DNA of 64,000 nt from assembly GCF_036320965.1 (NCBI RefSeq), contig NC_092287.1, positions 1,587,825-1,651,824 of the forward strand, written 5' to 3'. The number at the start of each line of letters is the position of its first letter. The first letter of the stretch is position 1. The position numbers and the translations under genes were made by a program. The notes under the pieces are model-generated. The model saw nothing but the letters and a program-made list of their open reading frames with translations. It did no database searches and was not told the origin of the DNA. Shown here in pieces: positions 1-9,631 of this stretch. This stretch comes from Panulirus ornatus. Taxonomy: Eukaryota > Arthropoda > Malacostraca > Decapoda > Palinuridae.

Positions 1-896
1 TTGATAAAGTGTGTGAAAGAAGAAAGTTAAGAGTAAATGTGAATAAGAGCAAGGTTATTAGGTACAGTAGGGTTGAGGGTCAAGTCAATTGGGAGGTGAG
101 TTTGAATGGAGAAAAACTGGAGGAAGTGAAGTGTTTTAGATATCTGGGAGTGGATCTGGCAGCGGATGGAACCATGGAAGCGGAAGTGGATCATAGGGTG
201 GGGGAGGGGGCGAAAATTCTGGGAGCCTTGAAGAATGTGTGGAAGTCGAGAACATTATCTCGGAGAGCAAAAATGGGTATGCTTGAAGGAATAGTGGTTC
301 CAACAATGTTGTATGGTTGCGAGGCGTGGGCTATGGATAGAGTTGTGCGCAGGAGGATGGATGTGCTGGAAATGAGATGTTTGAGGACAATGTGTGGTGT
401 GAGGTGGTTTGATCGAGTAAGTAACGTAAGGGCAAGAGAGATGAGTGGAAATAAAAAGAGCGTGGTTGAGAGAGCAGAAGAGGGTGTTTTGAAATGGTTT
501 GGGCACATGGAGAGAATGAGTGAGGAAAGATTGACCAAGAGAATATATGTGTCGGAGGTGAAGGGAACGAGGAGAAGAGGGAGACCAAATTGGAGGTGGA
601 AAGATGGAGTGAAAAAGATTTTGTGTGATCAGGGCCTGAACATGCAGGAGGGTGAAAGGAGGGCAAGGAATAGAGTGAATTGGAGCGATGTGGTATACCG
701 GGGTTGACGTGTTGTCAGTGGATTGAATCAAGGCATGTGAAGCGTCTGGGGTAAACCATGGAAAGCTGTGTAGGTATGTATATTTGCGTGTGTGGACGTA
801 TGTATATACATGTGTATGGGGGTGGGTTGGGCCATTTCTTTCGTCTGTTTCCTTGCACTACCTCGCAAACGCGGGAGACAGCGACAAAAAAAAAGA

Positions 897-904
<8 letters not shown>
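1..904 (+). mobile_element. RTE-1: 3' part of RTE-like non-LTR retrotransposon, cut by window edge
   Basis: The copy enters at the window edge inside the RT-distal part of the ORF and runs through its stop codon at 705-707. The 3' UTR at 708-890 is the short form and ends in the conserved GCGGGAGACAGCGAC module. An A-rich tail (885-904) passes directly into a (TA)n tract, beyond which RTE-2 starts. The sequence is nearly identical to RTE-8 and RTE-9, so it is young. Clade placement rests on the C-terminal block (WFGHMERM, then GRPNWRWKDGV), which I associate with RTE elements. Confidence 0.88.
9..707 (+). CDS. RTE-1 reverse transcriptase C-terminal fragment (232 aa)
   Basis: Open fragment of a retrotransposon polyprotein, cut at the left by the window; the GTG where the open frame begins is not a real start. 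Visible blocks: NVNKSKVI near residue 11, the conserved CFRYLGVDLAADGTMEAEV near 42-60, GCEAWAMDRVV near 104-114, LKWFGHMERM near 162-171, and the terminal GRPNWRWKDGVKKIL followed by ARNRVNWSDVVYRG. The catalytic FADD motif lies outside the window. No stop or frameshift interrupts it, consistent with recent insertion. One difference from sister copies is MSGNKKS where they read MCGNKKS. Confidence 0.85.
   Translation: MCERRKLRVNVNKSKVIRYSRVEGQVNWEVSLNGEKLEEVKCFRYLGVDLAADGTMEAEVDHRVGEGAKILGALKNVWKSRTLSRRAKMGMLEGIVVPTMLYGCEAWAMDRVVRRRMDVLEMRCLRTMCGVRWFDRVSNVRAREMSGNKKSVVERAEEGVLKWFGHMERMSEERLTKRIYVSEVKGTRRRGRPNWRWKDGVKKILCDQGLNMQEGERRARNRVNWSDVVYRG

Positions 905-972
<68 letters not shown>
905..972. 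repeat. (TA)n microsatellite between RTE-1 and RTE-2
   Basis: A near-pure TA tract of about 68 bp, preceded by the A-rich tail of RTE-1 and followed without a gap by 5'-truncated RTE-2. Confidence 0.97.
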
Positions 973-974
<2 letters not shown>

Positions 975-3262
975 TGAGTACAGAATGGAAAAAGGTGAGA
1001 ACAATGGAAGAAAGGGGGGTGGGGGAGGAATGGGATGTATTTAGGGAATCAGTGATGGATTGCGCAAAAGATGTTTGTGGCATGAGAAGAGTAGGAGGTG
1101 GGTTGATTAGAAAGGGTAGTGAGTGGTGGGATGAAGAAGTAAGATTATTAGTGAAAGAGAAGAGAGAGGCATTTGGACGATTTTTGCTGGGAAAAAATGA
1201 AATTAAGTGGGAGATGTATAAAAGAAAGAGACAGGAGGTTGAGATAGGTGCAAGAGGTGAAAAAGAGGGCAAATGAGAGTTGGGGTGAGAGAGTATCATT
1301 AAATTTTAGGGAGAATAAAAAGATGTTCTGGAAGGAGGTAAATAAAGTGGGTAAGACAAGGAAGCAAATGGGAACCTCAGTGAAGGGCGCAAATGGGGAG
1401 GTGATAACAAGTAGTGGTGATGTGAGAAAGAGATGGAGTGAGTATTTTGAAGGTTTGTTGAATGTGTTTGATGATAGAGTGGCAGATATAGGGTGTTTTG
1501 ATCAAGGTGGTGTGCAAAGTGAGAGGGTTAGGGAAAATGAATTGGTAAACAGAGAGGAGGTAGTAAAAGCTTTGCGGAAGATGAAAGCCGGCAAGGCAGC
1601 AGGTTTGGATGGTATTGCAGTGGAATTTATTAAAAAAGGGGGTGACTGTATTATTGACTGGTTGGTAAGGTTATTTAATGTATGTATGACTCATGGTGAG
1701 GTGCCTGAGGATTGGCAGAATGCGTGCATAGTGCCATTGTACAAAGGCAAAGGGGATAAGAGTGAGTGCTCAAATTTCAGAGGTATAAGTTTGTTGAGTA
1801 TTCTTGGTAAATTATATGGGAGGGTATTGATTGAGAGAGTGAAGGCATGTACAGAGCATCAGACTGGGGAAGAGCAGTGTGGTTTCAGAAGTGGTAGAGG
1901 ATGTGTGGATCAGGTGTTTGCTTTGAAGAATGTATGTGAGAAATACTTAGAAAAGCAAATGGATTTGTATGTAGCATTTATGGATCTGGAGAGGGCATAT
2001 GATAGAGTTGATAGCGATGCTCTGAGGAAGGTATTAAGAATATATGGTGTGGGAGGCAAGTTGTTAGAAGCAGTGAAAAGTTTTTATCGAGGATGTAAGG
2101 CATGTGTACGTGTAGGAAGAGAGGAAAGTGATTGGTTCTCAGTGAATGTAGGTTTGCGGCAGGGGTGTGTGATGTCTCCATGGTTGTTTAATTTGTTTAT
2201 GGATGGGGTTGTTAGGGAGGTGAATGCAAGAGTTTTGGAAAGAGGGGCAAGTATGAAGTCTGTTGTGGATGAGAGAGCTTGGGAAGTGAGTCAGTTGTTG
2301 TTCGCTGATGATACAGCGCTGGTGGCTGATTCATGTGAGAGACTGCAGAAGCTGGTGACTGAGTTTGGTAAAGTGTGTGAAAGAAGAAAGTTAAGAGTAA
2401 ATGTGAATAAGAGCAAGGTTATTAGGTATAGTAGGGTTGAGGGTCAAGTCAATTGGGAGGTAAGTTTGAATGGAGAAAAACTGGAGGAAGTAAAGTGTTT
2501 TAGATATCTGGGAGTGGATCTGGCAGCGGATGGAACCATGGAAGCGGAAGTGGATCATAGGGTGGGGGAGGGGGCGAAAATCATGGGAGCCTTGAAGAAT
2601 GTGTGGAAGTCGAGAACATTATCTCGGAAAGCAAAAATGGGTATGTTTGAAGGAATAGTGGATCCAACAATTTTGTATGGTTGCGAGGCGTGGGCTATGA
2701 ATAGAGTTGTGCACAGGAGGGTGGATGTGCTGGAAATGAGATGTTTGAGGACAATGTGTGGTGTGAGGTGGTTTGATCGAGTAAGTAACATAAGGGTAAG
2801 AGAGATGTGTGGAAATAAAAAGAGCGTGGTTGAGAGAGCAGAAGAGGGTGTTTTGAAATGGTTTGGGCACATGGAGAGAATGAGTGAGGAAAGATTGACC
2901 AAGAGGATATATGTGTCGGAGGTGGAGGGAACGAGAAGTGGGAGACCAAATTGGAGGTGGAACGATTTTGTGTGATCGAGGCCAACATGCAGGAGGGTGA
3001 AAGGAGGGCAAGGAATAGAGTGAATTGGATCGATGTGGTATACCGGGGTTGACGTGCTGTCAGTGGATTGAATCAGGGCATGTGAAGCGTCTGGGGTAAA
3101 CCATGGAAAGCTGTGTAGGTATGTATATTTGCGTGTGTGGACGTGTATGTATATACATGTGTATGGGGGTGGGTTGGGCCATTTCTTTCGTCTGTTTCCT
3201 TGCGCTACCTCGCAAACGCGGGAGACAGCGACAAAGCAAAAAAAAAATAAATAAATAAAATA
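973..3262 (+). mobile_element. RTE-2: 5'-truncated RTE copy, linker to 3' tail
   Basis: Starts right after the (TA)n tract in the linker between endonuclease and RT, then carries the whole RT region and a short-form 3' UTR (2976-3240) ending in the GCGGGAGACAGCGAC module and an A/TAAATA-rich tail. The frame is broken twice: a roughly 2-bp loss near 1238 separates the linker frame from the RT frame, and a loss of about 13 bp near 2958 brings an early stop at 2973-2975, removing the normal ending. The endonuclease is absent, so the copy is dead, though its RT core is preserved. Confidence 0.9.
1248..2975 (+). CDS. RTE-2 reverse transcriptase (575 aa, early stop)
   Basis: RNA-dependent DNA polymerase of a non-LTR retrotransposon, which would copy element RNA at a nicked target. 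Motifs in order: GKAAGLDGIAVEFI near residue 118, IVPLYKGKGDKSECSNFRG near 160, motif A AFMDLERAYDRV near 243, motif B GLRQGCVMSPWLFNLF near 303, catalytic FADDTAL near 352, NKSKVIRYSRV near 385, FRYLGVDLAADG near 420, and LKWFGHMERM near 537. The GTG at 1248 is only where the frame opens after a frameshift; real coding continues upstream in another frame (973-1276). The end is truncated by a small deletion relative to RTE-8 and RTE-9. Confidence 0.88.
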   Translation: MQEVKKRANESWGERVSLNFRENKKMFWKEVNKVGKTRKQMGTSVKGANGEVITSSGDVRKRWSEYFEGLLNVFDDRVADIGCFDQGGVQSERVRENELVNREEVVKALRKMKAGKAAGLDGIAVEFIKKGGDCIIDWLVRLFNVCMTHGEVPEDWQNACIVPLYKGKGDKSECSNFRGISLLSILGKLYGRVLIERVKACTEHQTGEEQCGFRSGRGCVDQVFALKNVCEKYLEKQMDLYVAFMDLERAYDRVDSDALRKVLRIYGVGGKLLEAVKSFYRGCKACVRVGREESDWFSVNVGLRQGCVMSPWLFNLFMDGVVREVNARVLERGASMKSVVDERAWEVSQLLFADDTALVADSCERLQKLVTEFGKVCERRKLRVNVNKSKVIRYSRVEGQVNWEVSLNGEKLEEVKCFRYLGVDLAADGTMEAEVDHRVGEGAKIMGALKNVWKSRTLSRKAKMGMFEGIVDPTILYGCEAWAMNRVVHRRVDVLEMRCLRTMCGVRWFDRVSNIRVREMCGNKKSVVERAEEGVLKWFGHMERMSEERLTKRIYVSEVEGTRSGRPNWRWNDFV

Positions 3263-3267
3263 TATAT

Positions 3268-3812
3268 ATCCGCTGCCAGATCCACTCCCAGATATCTTAA
3301 ACACTTTACTTCCTACAGTTTTTCTCCATTAAAACTTACCTCCCAATTGACTTGACCCTCAACCCTACTGTACCTAATAACCTTGCTCTTATTCAAATTT
3401 ACTCTTAACTTTCTTCTTTCACACACTTTACCAAACTCAGTCACCAGCTTCTGCAGTTTCTCACATCCTCGATAAAAACTTTTCACTGCTTCTAACAACT
3501 TGCCTCCCACGCCATATATTCTTAATACCTTCCACAGAGCATCTCTATCAACTCTTATCATATGCCTTCTCCAGATCCATAAATGCTACATACAAATCCA
3601 TTTGCTTTTCTAAGTATTTCTCACATACATTCTTCAAAGCAAACACCTGATCCACACATCCTCATCCACTCCTGAAACCAAATTGCTCTTCCCCAATCTG
3701 ATGCTCTGTACATGGCTTCACCCTCTCAATCAATACCCTCCCATATAATTTACTAGGAATACTCAACAAACTTATACCTCTGTAATTTGAGCACTCACTC
3801 TTATCTCCTTTG
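3268..3812 (-). pseudogene. RTE-3: internally deleted RT fragment
   Basis: Minus-strand piece covering RT from the KGKGDKSECSNYRGI block (near 3812) to LAADG (near 3270). Within it the block KSFYRGC is joined directly to EKLQKLVTEFGKVC near 3466, so motif B and the FADD catalytic motif have been lost. There is also a frame change near 3558. Both element ends are missing. The right edge abuts the 3' end of RTE-4 without spacer. Confidence 0.8.
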
Positions 3813-6300
3813 CCTTTGTTGCTGTCTCCTGCGTTAGCGAGGCAGCGCAAGGAAACAGGCGAAAGAATGGCCCAACCCACCAACATACACATGTATATAC
3901 ATACACGTCCACACCCGCAAATATACATACCTATACATTTCAATGTATACATATATATACCCACACAGACATATACATATATACCCATGTATATAATTCA
4001 TACTGTCTGCCTTTATTAATTCCCATCGCCACCCCACCATACATGGAATAACAACACCCTCCCCCCTCATGTGTGCGAGGTAGCGCTAGGAAAAGACAAC
4101 AAAGGCCCCATTCGTTCACACTCGGTCTCTAGCTGTCATGTAATAATGCACTGAAACCACAGCTCCCTTTCTACATCCAGGCCCCACAGAACTTTCCATG
4201 GTTTACCCCAGACGCTTCACATGCCCTGGTTCAATCCATTGACAGCACATCGACCCCGGTATACCACATCGTTCCAATTCACTCTATTCCTTGCTCGCCT
4301 TTCACCCTCCTGCATGTTCAGGCCCCGATCACACAAAATCTTTTACACTCCATCTTTCCACCCCCAATTTGGTCTCCCACTTCTCCTCGTTCCCTCCATC
4401 TCTGACACATATATCCTCTTGGTCAGTCTTTCCTCACTCATTCTCTCCATGTGACCAAACCATTTCAAAACACCCTCTTCTGCTCTTACAACCACACTAT
4501 CTTACATAACCACACATCTCTCTTACCCTATTATTACTTACTTGATCAAACCACCTCACACCACATATTGTCCTCAAACATCTCATTTCCAGCACATCCA
4601 CCCTCTTGCGCACAACTCTATCCATAGCCCATGCCTCGCAACCAAACAACATTGTTGGAACCACTATTCCTTCAGACATACCCATTTTTGCTTTCCGAGA
4701 TAATGTTCTCGACTTCCACACATTCTTCAAGGCTCCCAGAATTTTCGCCCCCTCCCCCACCCTATGATTCACTTCCGCTTCCATGGTTCCATCCGCTGCC
4801 AAATCCACTCCTAGATATGTAAAACACTTCACTTCCTCCAGTTTTTCTCCATTCAAACTTACCTACCAATTTACTTGACCCTCAACCCTACTGTACCTAA
4901 TAACCTTACTCTTATTCACATTTACTCTCAACTTTCTTCTTTCACACACTTTACCAACCTCAGTCACCAGCTTCTGCAGTTTCTTCCATGAATCAGCCAC
5001 CAGCACTGTATCATCAGCGAACAACAACTGACTCACTTCCCAAGCTCTCTCATCCACAACAGACTGCATACTTGCCCCTCTTTCCAAAACTCTTGCATTC
5101 ACCTCCCTAACAACCCCATCCATAAACAAATTAAACAACCATGGAGACATCACACACCCCTGCCGCAAACTGACATTTACTGAGAACCAATCACTTTCCT
5201 CTCTTCCTGCACGTACACATGCCTGACATCCTCGATAAAAACTTTTCACTGCTTCTAACAACGTACCTCCCCCACCATATATCCTTAATACCTTCCACAG
5301 AGTATCTCTATCAACTCTATCATATGCCTTCTCCAGATCCATAAATGCTACATACAAATCCATTTGCTTTTCTAAGTATTTCTCACATACATTCTTCAAA
5401 GCAAACACCTGATCCACACATCCTCTACCACTTCTGAAACCACACTGCTTTTCCCCAATCTGATGCTCTGTACATGCCTTCACCCTCTCAATCAATATCC
5501 TCCCATGTAATTTACCCAGAATACTCAACAAACTTATACCTCTGTAATCTGAGCACTCACTCTTATCCCCTTTGCCTTTGTACAATGGCACTATGCAAGC
5601 ATTCTGCCAATCCTCAGGCACCTCACCATGAATCATACATACATTAAATAACCTTACCAACCAGTCAACAATACAGTCACCCCCTTTTTTAATAAATTCC
5701 ACTGCAATACTATCCAAACCCGCTGCGTTGCCGGCTTTCATCGTCTGGAAAGCTTTTACTACCTCTTCTCTGTTTACCAAATCATTTTCCCTAACCCTCT
5801 CACTTTGCACACCACCTCGACCAAAACACTCTATATCTGCCACTCTATCATCAAACACATTCAACAAACCTTCAAAATACTCACTCCATCTCCTTCTCAC
5901 ATCACCACTACTTGTTATCACCTCCCCATTAGCCCCCTTCACTGAAGTTCCCATTTGTTCCCTTGTTTACGCACTTTATTCACCCCCTTCCAAAATATCT
6001 TTTTATCCTCCCTAAAATTTAATGATACTCTCTCACCCCAACTCTCATTTGCCCTCTTTCACTTCTTGCACCTTTCTCTTGACCTCCTGCCTCTTTCTTT
6101 TATACATCTCCCAATCATTTGCATTATTTCCCTGCAAAAATCGTTCAAATGCCTCTCTCTTCTCTTTCACTAATAATCTTACTTCTTTATCCCACCACTC
6201 ACTACCCTTTCTAATCTGCCTACCTCCCACGCTTCTCATGCCACAAGCATCTTTTGTGCAAGTCATCACTGCTTCCTAAATACATCCCATTCCTCCCCCA
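3813..6300 (-). mobile_element. RTE-4: RTE copy, 3' UTR (long form) through linker
   Basis: Minus-strand copy whose 3' end lies at 3813. It carries the long 3' UTR (about 3813-4243), which holds two versions of the CGCTACCTCGC-type module, one near 3836 and one near 4078. RT follows upstream, then the linker (6045-6269, with CGMRSVGGRQIRKGSEWW). It stops at 6300 against PLE-1 and lacks the endonuclease. Frameshifts between 4243 and 4500, near 4860 and near 5955-6045 break the ORF. Confidence 0.88.
4863..5954 (-). pseudogene. RTE-4 reverse transcriptase core (363 aa open segment)
   Basis: Open stretch of the RTE polymerase on the minus strand. It contains the LVNREEVVKAF and GNAAGLDSIAVEFI blocks, IVPLYKGKGDKSECSDYRG, motif A AFMDLEKAYDRV, motif B SLRQGCVMSPWLFNLF, and the catalytic FADDTVL. 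It ends near 4863, where a frame change separates it from the C-terminal part at 4497-4856 (CFTYLGVDLAADG, GCEAWAMDRVV). Substitutions relative to the young copies (GKAAGLDGI reads GNAAGLDSI) show it is older and decaying. Confidence 0.85.
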
Positions 6301-6340
6301 TGTTTCGCGGAGACAATCCACCTCATCATCAGGTGCTGGT
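6301..6340 (-). ncRNA. Truncated hammerhead-like motif at PLE-1 end
   Basis: The minus strand carries the same CTGATGA (6332-6326), stem II region and GAAA (6306-6303) as the PLE-3 motif, but ends at 6301 before the stem III return and cleavage triplet. The left stem I arm reads CAGCAC rather than CGGCAC. Confidence 0.45.
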
Positions 6341-6467
6341 ACTTAAGAAAGGCATTTAGATCCCAACATCATCCTTGATTCCCGCCGTCCAAAACCAATT
6401 CTTATAGACCAAGTACTGTCTGCTTTGTGTGGTCGTAACCCTTGTAAGGGGAAGTGATTAACGGGGG

Positions 6468-6894
6468 TCACGTGGTGGGGGTTGATCTGTGTTGCTGGGT
6501 GTGTCTTGAACAACTTTTTTTTATGTTTTCGTGTTTTGCCAATTCTCTCATAATGATTTTGTTAAGGCTAGGATATGCTTTAAAATTGCCTGAGGACAAA
6601 TTAAAGTTCTTAGTATTGGTGATTAAGACACATTCAATGACGTTACGTATTGCATAATGAGCAGAGGGGTATGAGATAACGGGATTTTCAAGATCTATGG
6701 CCAGGGTGATCATTTCCATGAGAATGTTTAGCAATCGTATTTTTGTGGTCATCCCTCCGTACTGAATGACGGTGCCAATAACACCTCTCCGTTACAGTTT
6801 TACCGGTCTGGCCAATACAAATATATTTGCATGCCTTGTATCTGATGGTGTAAACAATTCCAATTGTTCCATGATTTAGCCTACTGTTTATCAA
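6468..6894 (-). pseudogene. PLE-1 GIY-YIG endonuclease domain and C-terminal tail
   Basis: The minus-strand reading at 6894-6688 has GIVYTI, then CKYICIGQTGKTVTERCYWH, matching the GIY-YIG core: GIY-like start, YIG-like 'ICIGQTGK', and the following arginine helix with H and R residues. The histidine-rich KNTIAKHSHGNDH part follows. A second frame (6752-6468) continues with the family's tail, RNVIECVLI and FNLSSGNFKAYPSLNKII. The overlap of the frames at 6688-6752 means one frameshift. In intact PLEs this endonuclease nicks target DNA; here it cannot be translated as one piece. Confidence 0.8.
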
Positions 6895-7307
6895 GGTTTT
6901 GCTGATGGTGTTATTGTACTAGAAAGCAACATTACAAGCACTAATTTTTAGAACATGTTTTAGATTAGCTAAGTTGGGAGAATAGGGTAACACTAATCAT
7001 TTAGATTTATCCTTATTTGTCACAACTTGGTTACAAAAGCATAAAAAGTCTTCCTAGGTTTCCAGTCAGCTTTGTTCACAAACCAACTGGGATAATATAA
7101 CTGCTTAAAGATACGTCTTATATGATTACATTCCTCTAATAGGCCTATGTGACCACATATACGTAGTGCTCTTAAAAACAGACATAACTATAGACATTTT
7201 TACAGAAGAATCATGTTTTGAGAAATAATGAATATAACTCTCATGGTTGTTAGGCTACATGTATATTTTAAAAGACAAATGATCAGATTCTTTACTTATG
7301 AACACAT

Positions 7308-7493
7308 CTAGGAAGGGCAGTTTGCCTTCTTTTTCTCATTCCATCTTGAATTGACAGTGGGGTGGATGTTATTTAATTCATTAAAGAAAACATCACAAAC
7401 AACATTGATGGAAGATTCAATAACGTTCTTGTCAGTTAACTGCCAGTTATATAGTCTCGACCGCAAATGACGCATATAAATGACTATGTCCAT
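7308..7493 (-). pseudogene. PLE-1 RT-region fragment (61 aa)
   Basis: Short open piece on the minus strand (MDIVIYMRHLRSRLYNW ... FNELNNIHPTVNSRW). The last part matches the equivalent position of PLE-3, which supports assignment to the Penelope RT region rather than to a separate gene. No catalytic motif is present in this piece. Confidence 0.55.
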
Positions 7494-7707
7494 TGTCTAT
7501 CAGGCCGACATATCAATGAATGAAGGTATTCGATTATTCATGAATAGATCCCTATGGTTCAGGATCCCTGTATGATACAGCAATTTGTGGCCGACTATTT
7601 TGAACAGATTATTCCTACTTAAGACAGACATGACCATACTGCATGACCCGCGTCCTGACCATACTGCATGGAATAAAACACATTTGTCGTTTGAGTGGTT
7701 AAAACAA

Positions 7708-8477
<770 letters not shown>

Positions 8478-8693
8478 GTTGGAAAGGTTCACAATTTTGC
8501 GCGTGATCAAGATATTCCAATGAGTCCACGGGGAAAATGAAACACGGTATGTTTCCAAGTGCACTTTCGTGTAATAATCACATCATTAGGGGAGACACAA
8601 GAGCGAAATATAAGTCAGTTGATATATATCGAAGAGACGAAGCTAGGACGCCATTTGGTAAACATGTGATTGTCCAAAACATACAACGAGCGT

Positions 8694-9011
8694 TCATAAA
8701 CTTATCATTTTACAAATCTTATCAACAATAAAGTTATCTAATTTGTATAAACCATCACTAATATTATGATTATAATTCTTTGTATATTCAATAATAGAAG
8801 ATTCAATGATATTTCTCTTGGTAATAGAGTTGGAGTTGATAACTGAGATGGCATTACTCCAGTCAATACAATGATCATAGTTTTTAACGTGATTAAACAA
8901 GGCATTTGATTCTTGTCCCGTTCTTATACTATATATATGTTGCTTAAGTCTAGCAGAAAGATCCTTACCAGTCTGACCAACAAAAAGTTTGTCACAATTT
9001 CCACATGGCAC
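8694..9011 (-). pseudogene. PLE-2 GIY-YIG endonuclease fragment (105 aa)
   Basis: Reads MPCGNCDKLFVGQTGKDLS, then RLKQHIYSIRTGQESNALFNH. The 'CDKLFVGQTGKDLSARLKQH' pattern is the second half of a GIY-YIG domain of the Penelope type: YIG-like FVGQTGK, then an arginine/lysine-rich helix, and NALFNHVKNYDHCIDW as the conserved H-x-D block. The end, RNIIESSIIEY...NHNISDGLYKLD, matches the tail position of PLE-1. The GIY strand upstream is cut off by a stop at 9012. Open but not functional on its own. Confidence 0.82.
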
Positions 9012-9012
9012 T

Positions 9013-9542
9013 TTATAGATGCATCCAAGCGAATTTTCTGGTGAATTCCCGATTAAGATATTCTATATAGTATATAGTATTATAGTTGCTAAAGGCAACA
9101 TTTACATTAAAGGATTTAAGCGACATGGGAAGTAAAGTGAAATTATTATTAAAAAGGAGAACTAAAAGATTATTGGTGTCAATGGGAGGTTTGGGCTCAA
9201 CTCTATAAAATGATTTCTTTGCTAACTTAAGGGATTTATCAATGAAAGATCTAGGGTACTTTAACTTAGATCCAATAGAATGTATCTCCTCAAACTCATC
9301 ATCAATAAACTCTGGACTGCAAATGCGTAATGCCCTAAGGAACATAGATTGAAATGATAATTCAACTCTGTCATGTTGAGATGAGTAACAATGGATATAT
9401 GAGCATACATTGGTGGGTTTTCTGTATATGCTAAACTAAACTTGTTTACTTGCCTATGGACCATGCAATCTAAAAATGGTAACATATCATTATTTTCATT
9501 TTCTACAGTAAATTTGATGGAAGGTACTAAACTGTGTTTCAT
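9013..9542 (-). pseudogene. PLE-2 reverse transcriptase C-terminal region, two frames
   Basis: The frame at 9542-9261 reads PSIKFTVENENNDMLPFLD, the conserved 'E....LPFLD..V.R' block of Penelope RTs, followed by FSLAYTENPPMYAHI. The frame at 9345-9013 reads FLRALRICSPEFIDDEFEEI and SKLKYPRSFIDKSLKLAKKSF, the connector between RT and GIY-YIG. A frameshift separates them near 9300. The catalytic YADD-type region is missing because the element is cut at its 5' side by the inverted terminal repeat. Confidence 0.8.
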
Positions 9543-9561
9543 TTTCCCCGTGGACTTATAG

Positions 9562-9563
<2 letters not shown>

Positions 9564-9629
<66 letters not shown>
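9564..9629. repeat. (TA)n microsatellite between PLE-2 and RTE-5
   Basis: A pure TA tract of about 66 bp. It joins the inverted terminal repeat of PLE-2 directly to the 3' tail of minus-strand RTE-5. Confidence 0.97.

Positions 9630-9631
<2 letters not shown>

Larger units (their letters stand above)
6301..7708 (-). mobile_element. PLE-1: Penelope-like element, RT end plus GIY-YIG endonuclease
   Basis: Minus-strand remnant of a Penelope-like retroelement. From 5' to 3' on that strand: the end of the RT region (about 7493-6900, interrupted by stops), a GIY-YIG endonuclease (6894-6688) and the C-terminal tail (6752-6468), in overlapping frames that show a frameshift. The 3' end holds a hammerhead-like CTGATGA...GAAA segment at 6303-6332 and is cut at 6301 against RTE-4. 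The left part on the minus strand meets a (TA)n tract at 7709. Positions 7180-7393 align with 22250-22455 of PLE-3, so both belong to one family. Confidence 0.82.
8476..9569 (-). mobile_element. PLE-2: second Penelope-like family, bounded by inverted repeats
   Basis: Minus-strand Penelope-like remnant between two (TA)n tracts. The RT region (9542-9013) is followed by a GIY-YIG region (9011-8694) and a terminal sequence at 8476-8592. A perfect 22-bp inverted repeat (8524-8545 against 9534-9555) extends to about 36 bp with two mismatches and brackets the coding part. The terminal repeat at the RT side is therefore inverted relative to the ORF. Protein and terminal sequences differ from PLE-1 and PLE-3, so this is a separate family. 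Confidence 0.82.

Noticed and set aside
191..731. Antisense ORFs of 111-158 aa recurring opposite each young RTE copy (also 14209-14749 and 16018-16558)
   Set aside because: They mirror the RT coding strand and recur only because the copies are nearly identical; no independent motif or start context.
4228..4240. tRNA-like B box (GGTTCAATCC) suggesting a tRNA-derived SINE head
   Set aside because: It lies in the RTE sequence just after the ORF, one base short of the consensus, with no matching A box or cloverleaf around it.
8694..9011. A free-standing host GIY-YIG nuclease gene
   Set aside because: Its neighbour carries the Penelope RT connector and both sit inside an element-like inverted repeat, so it is part of PLE-2.
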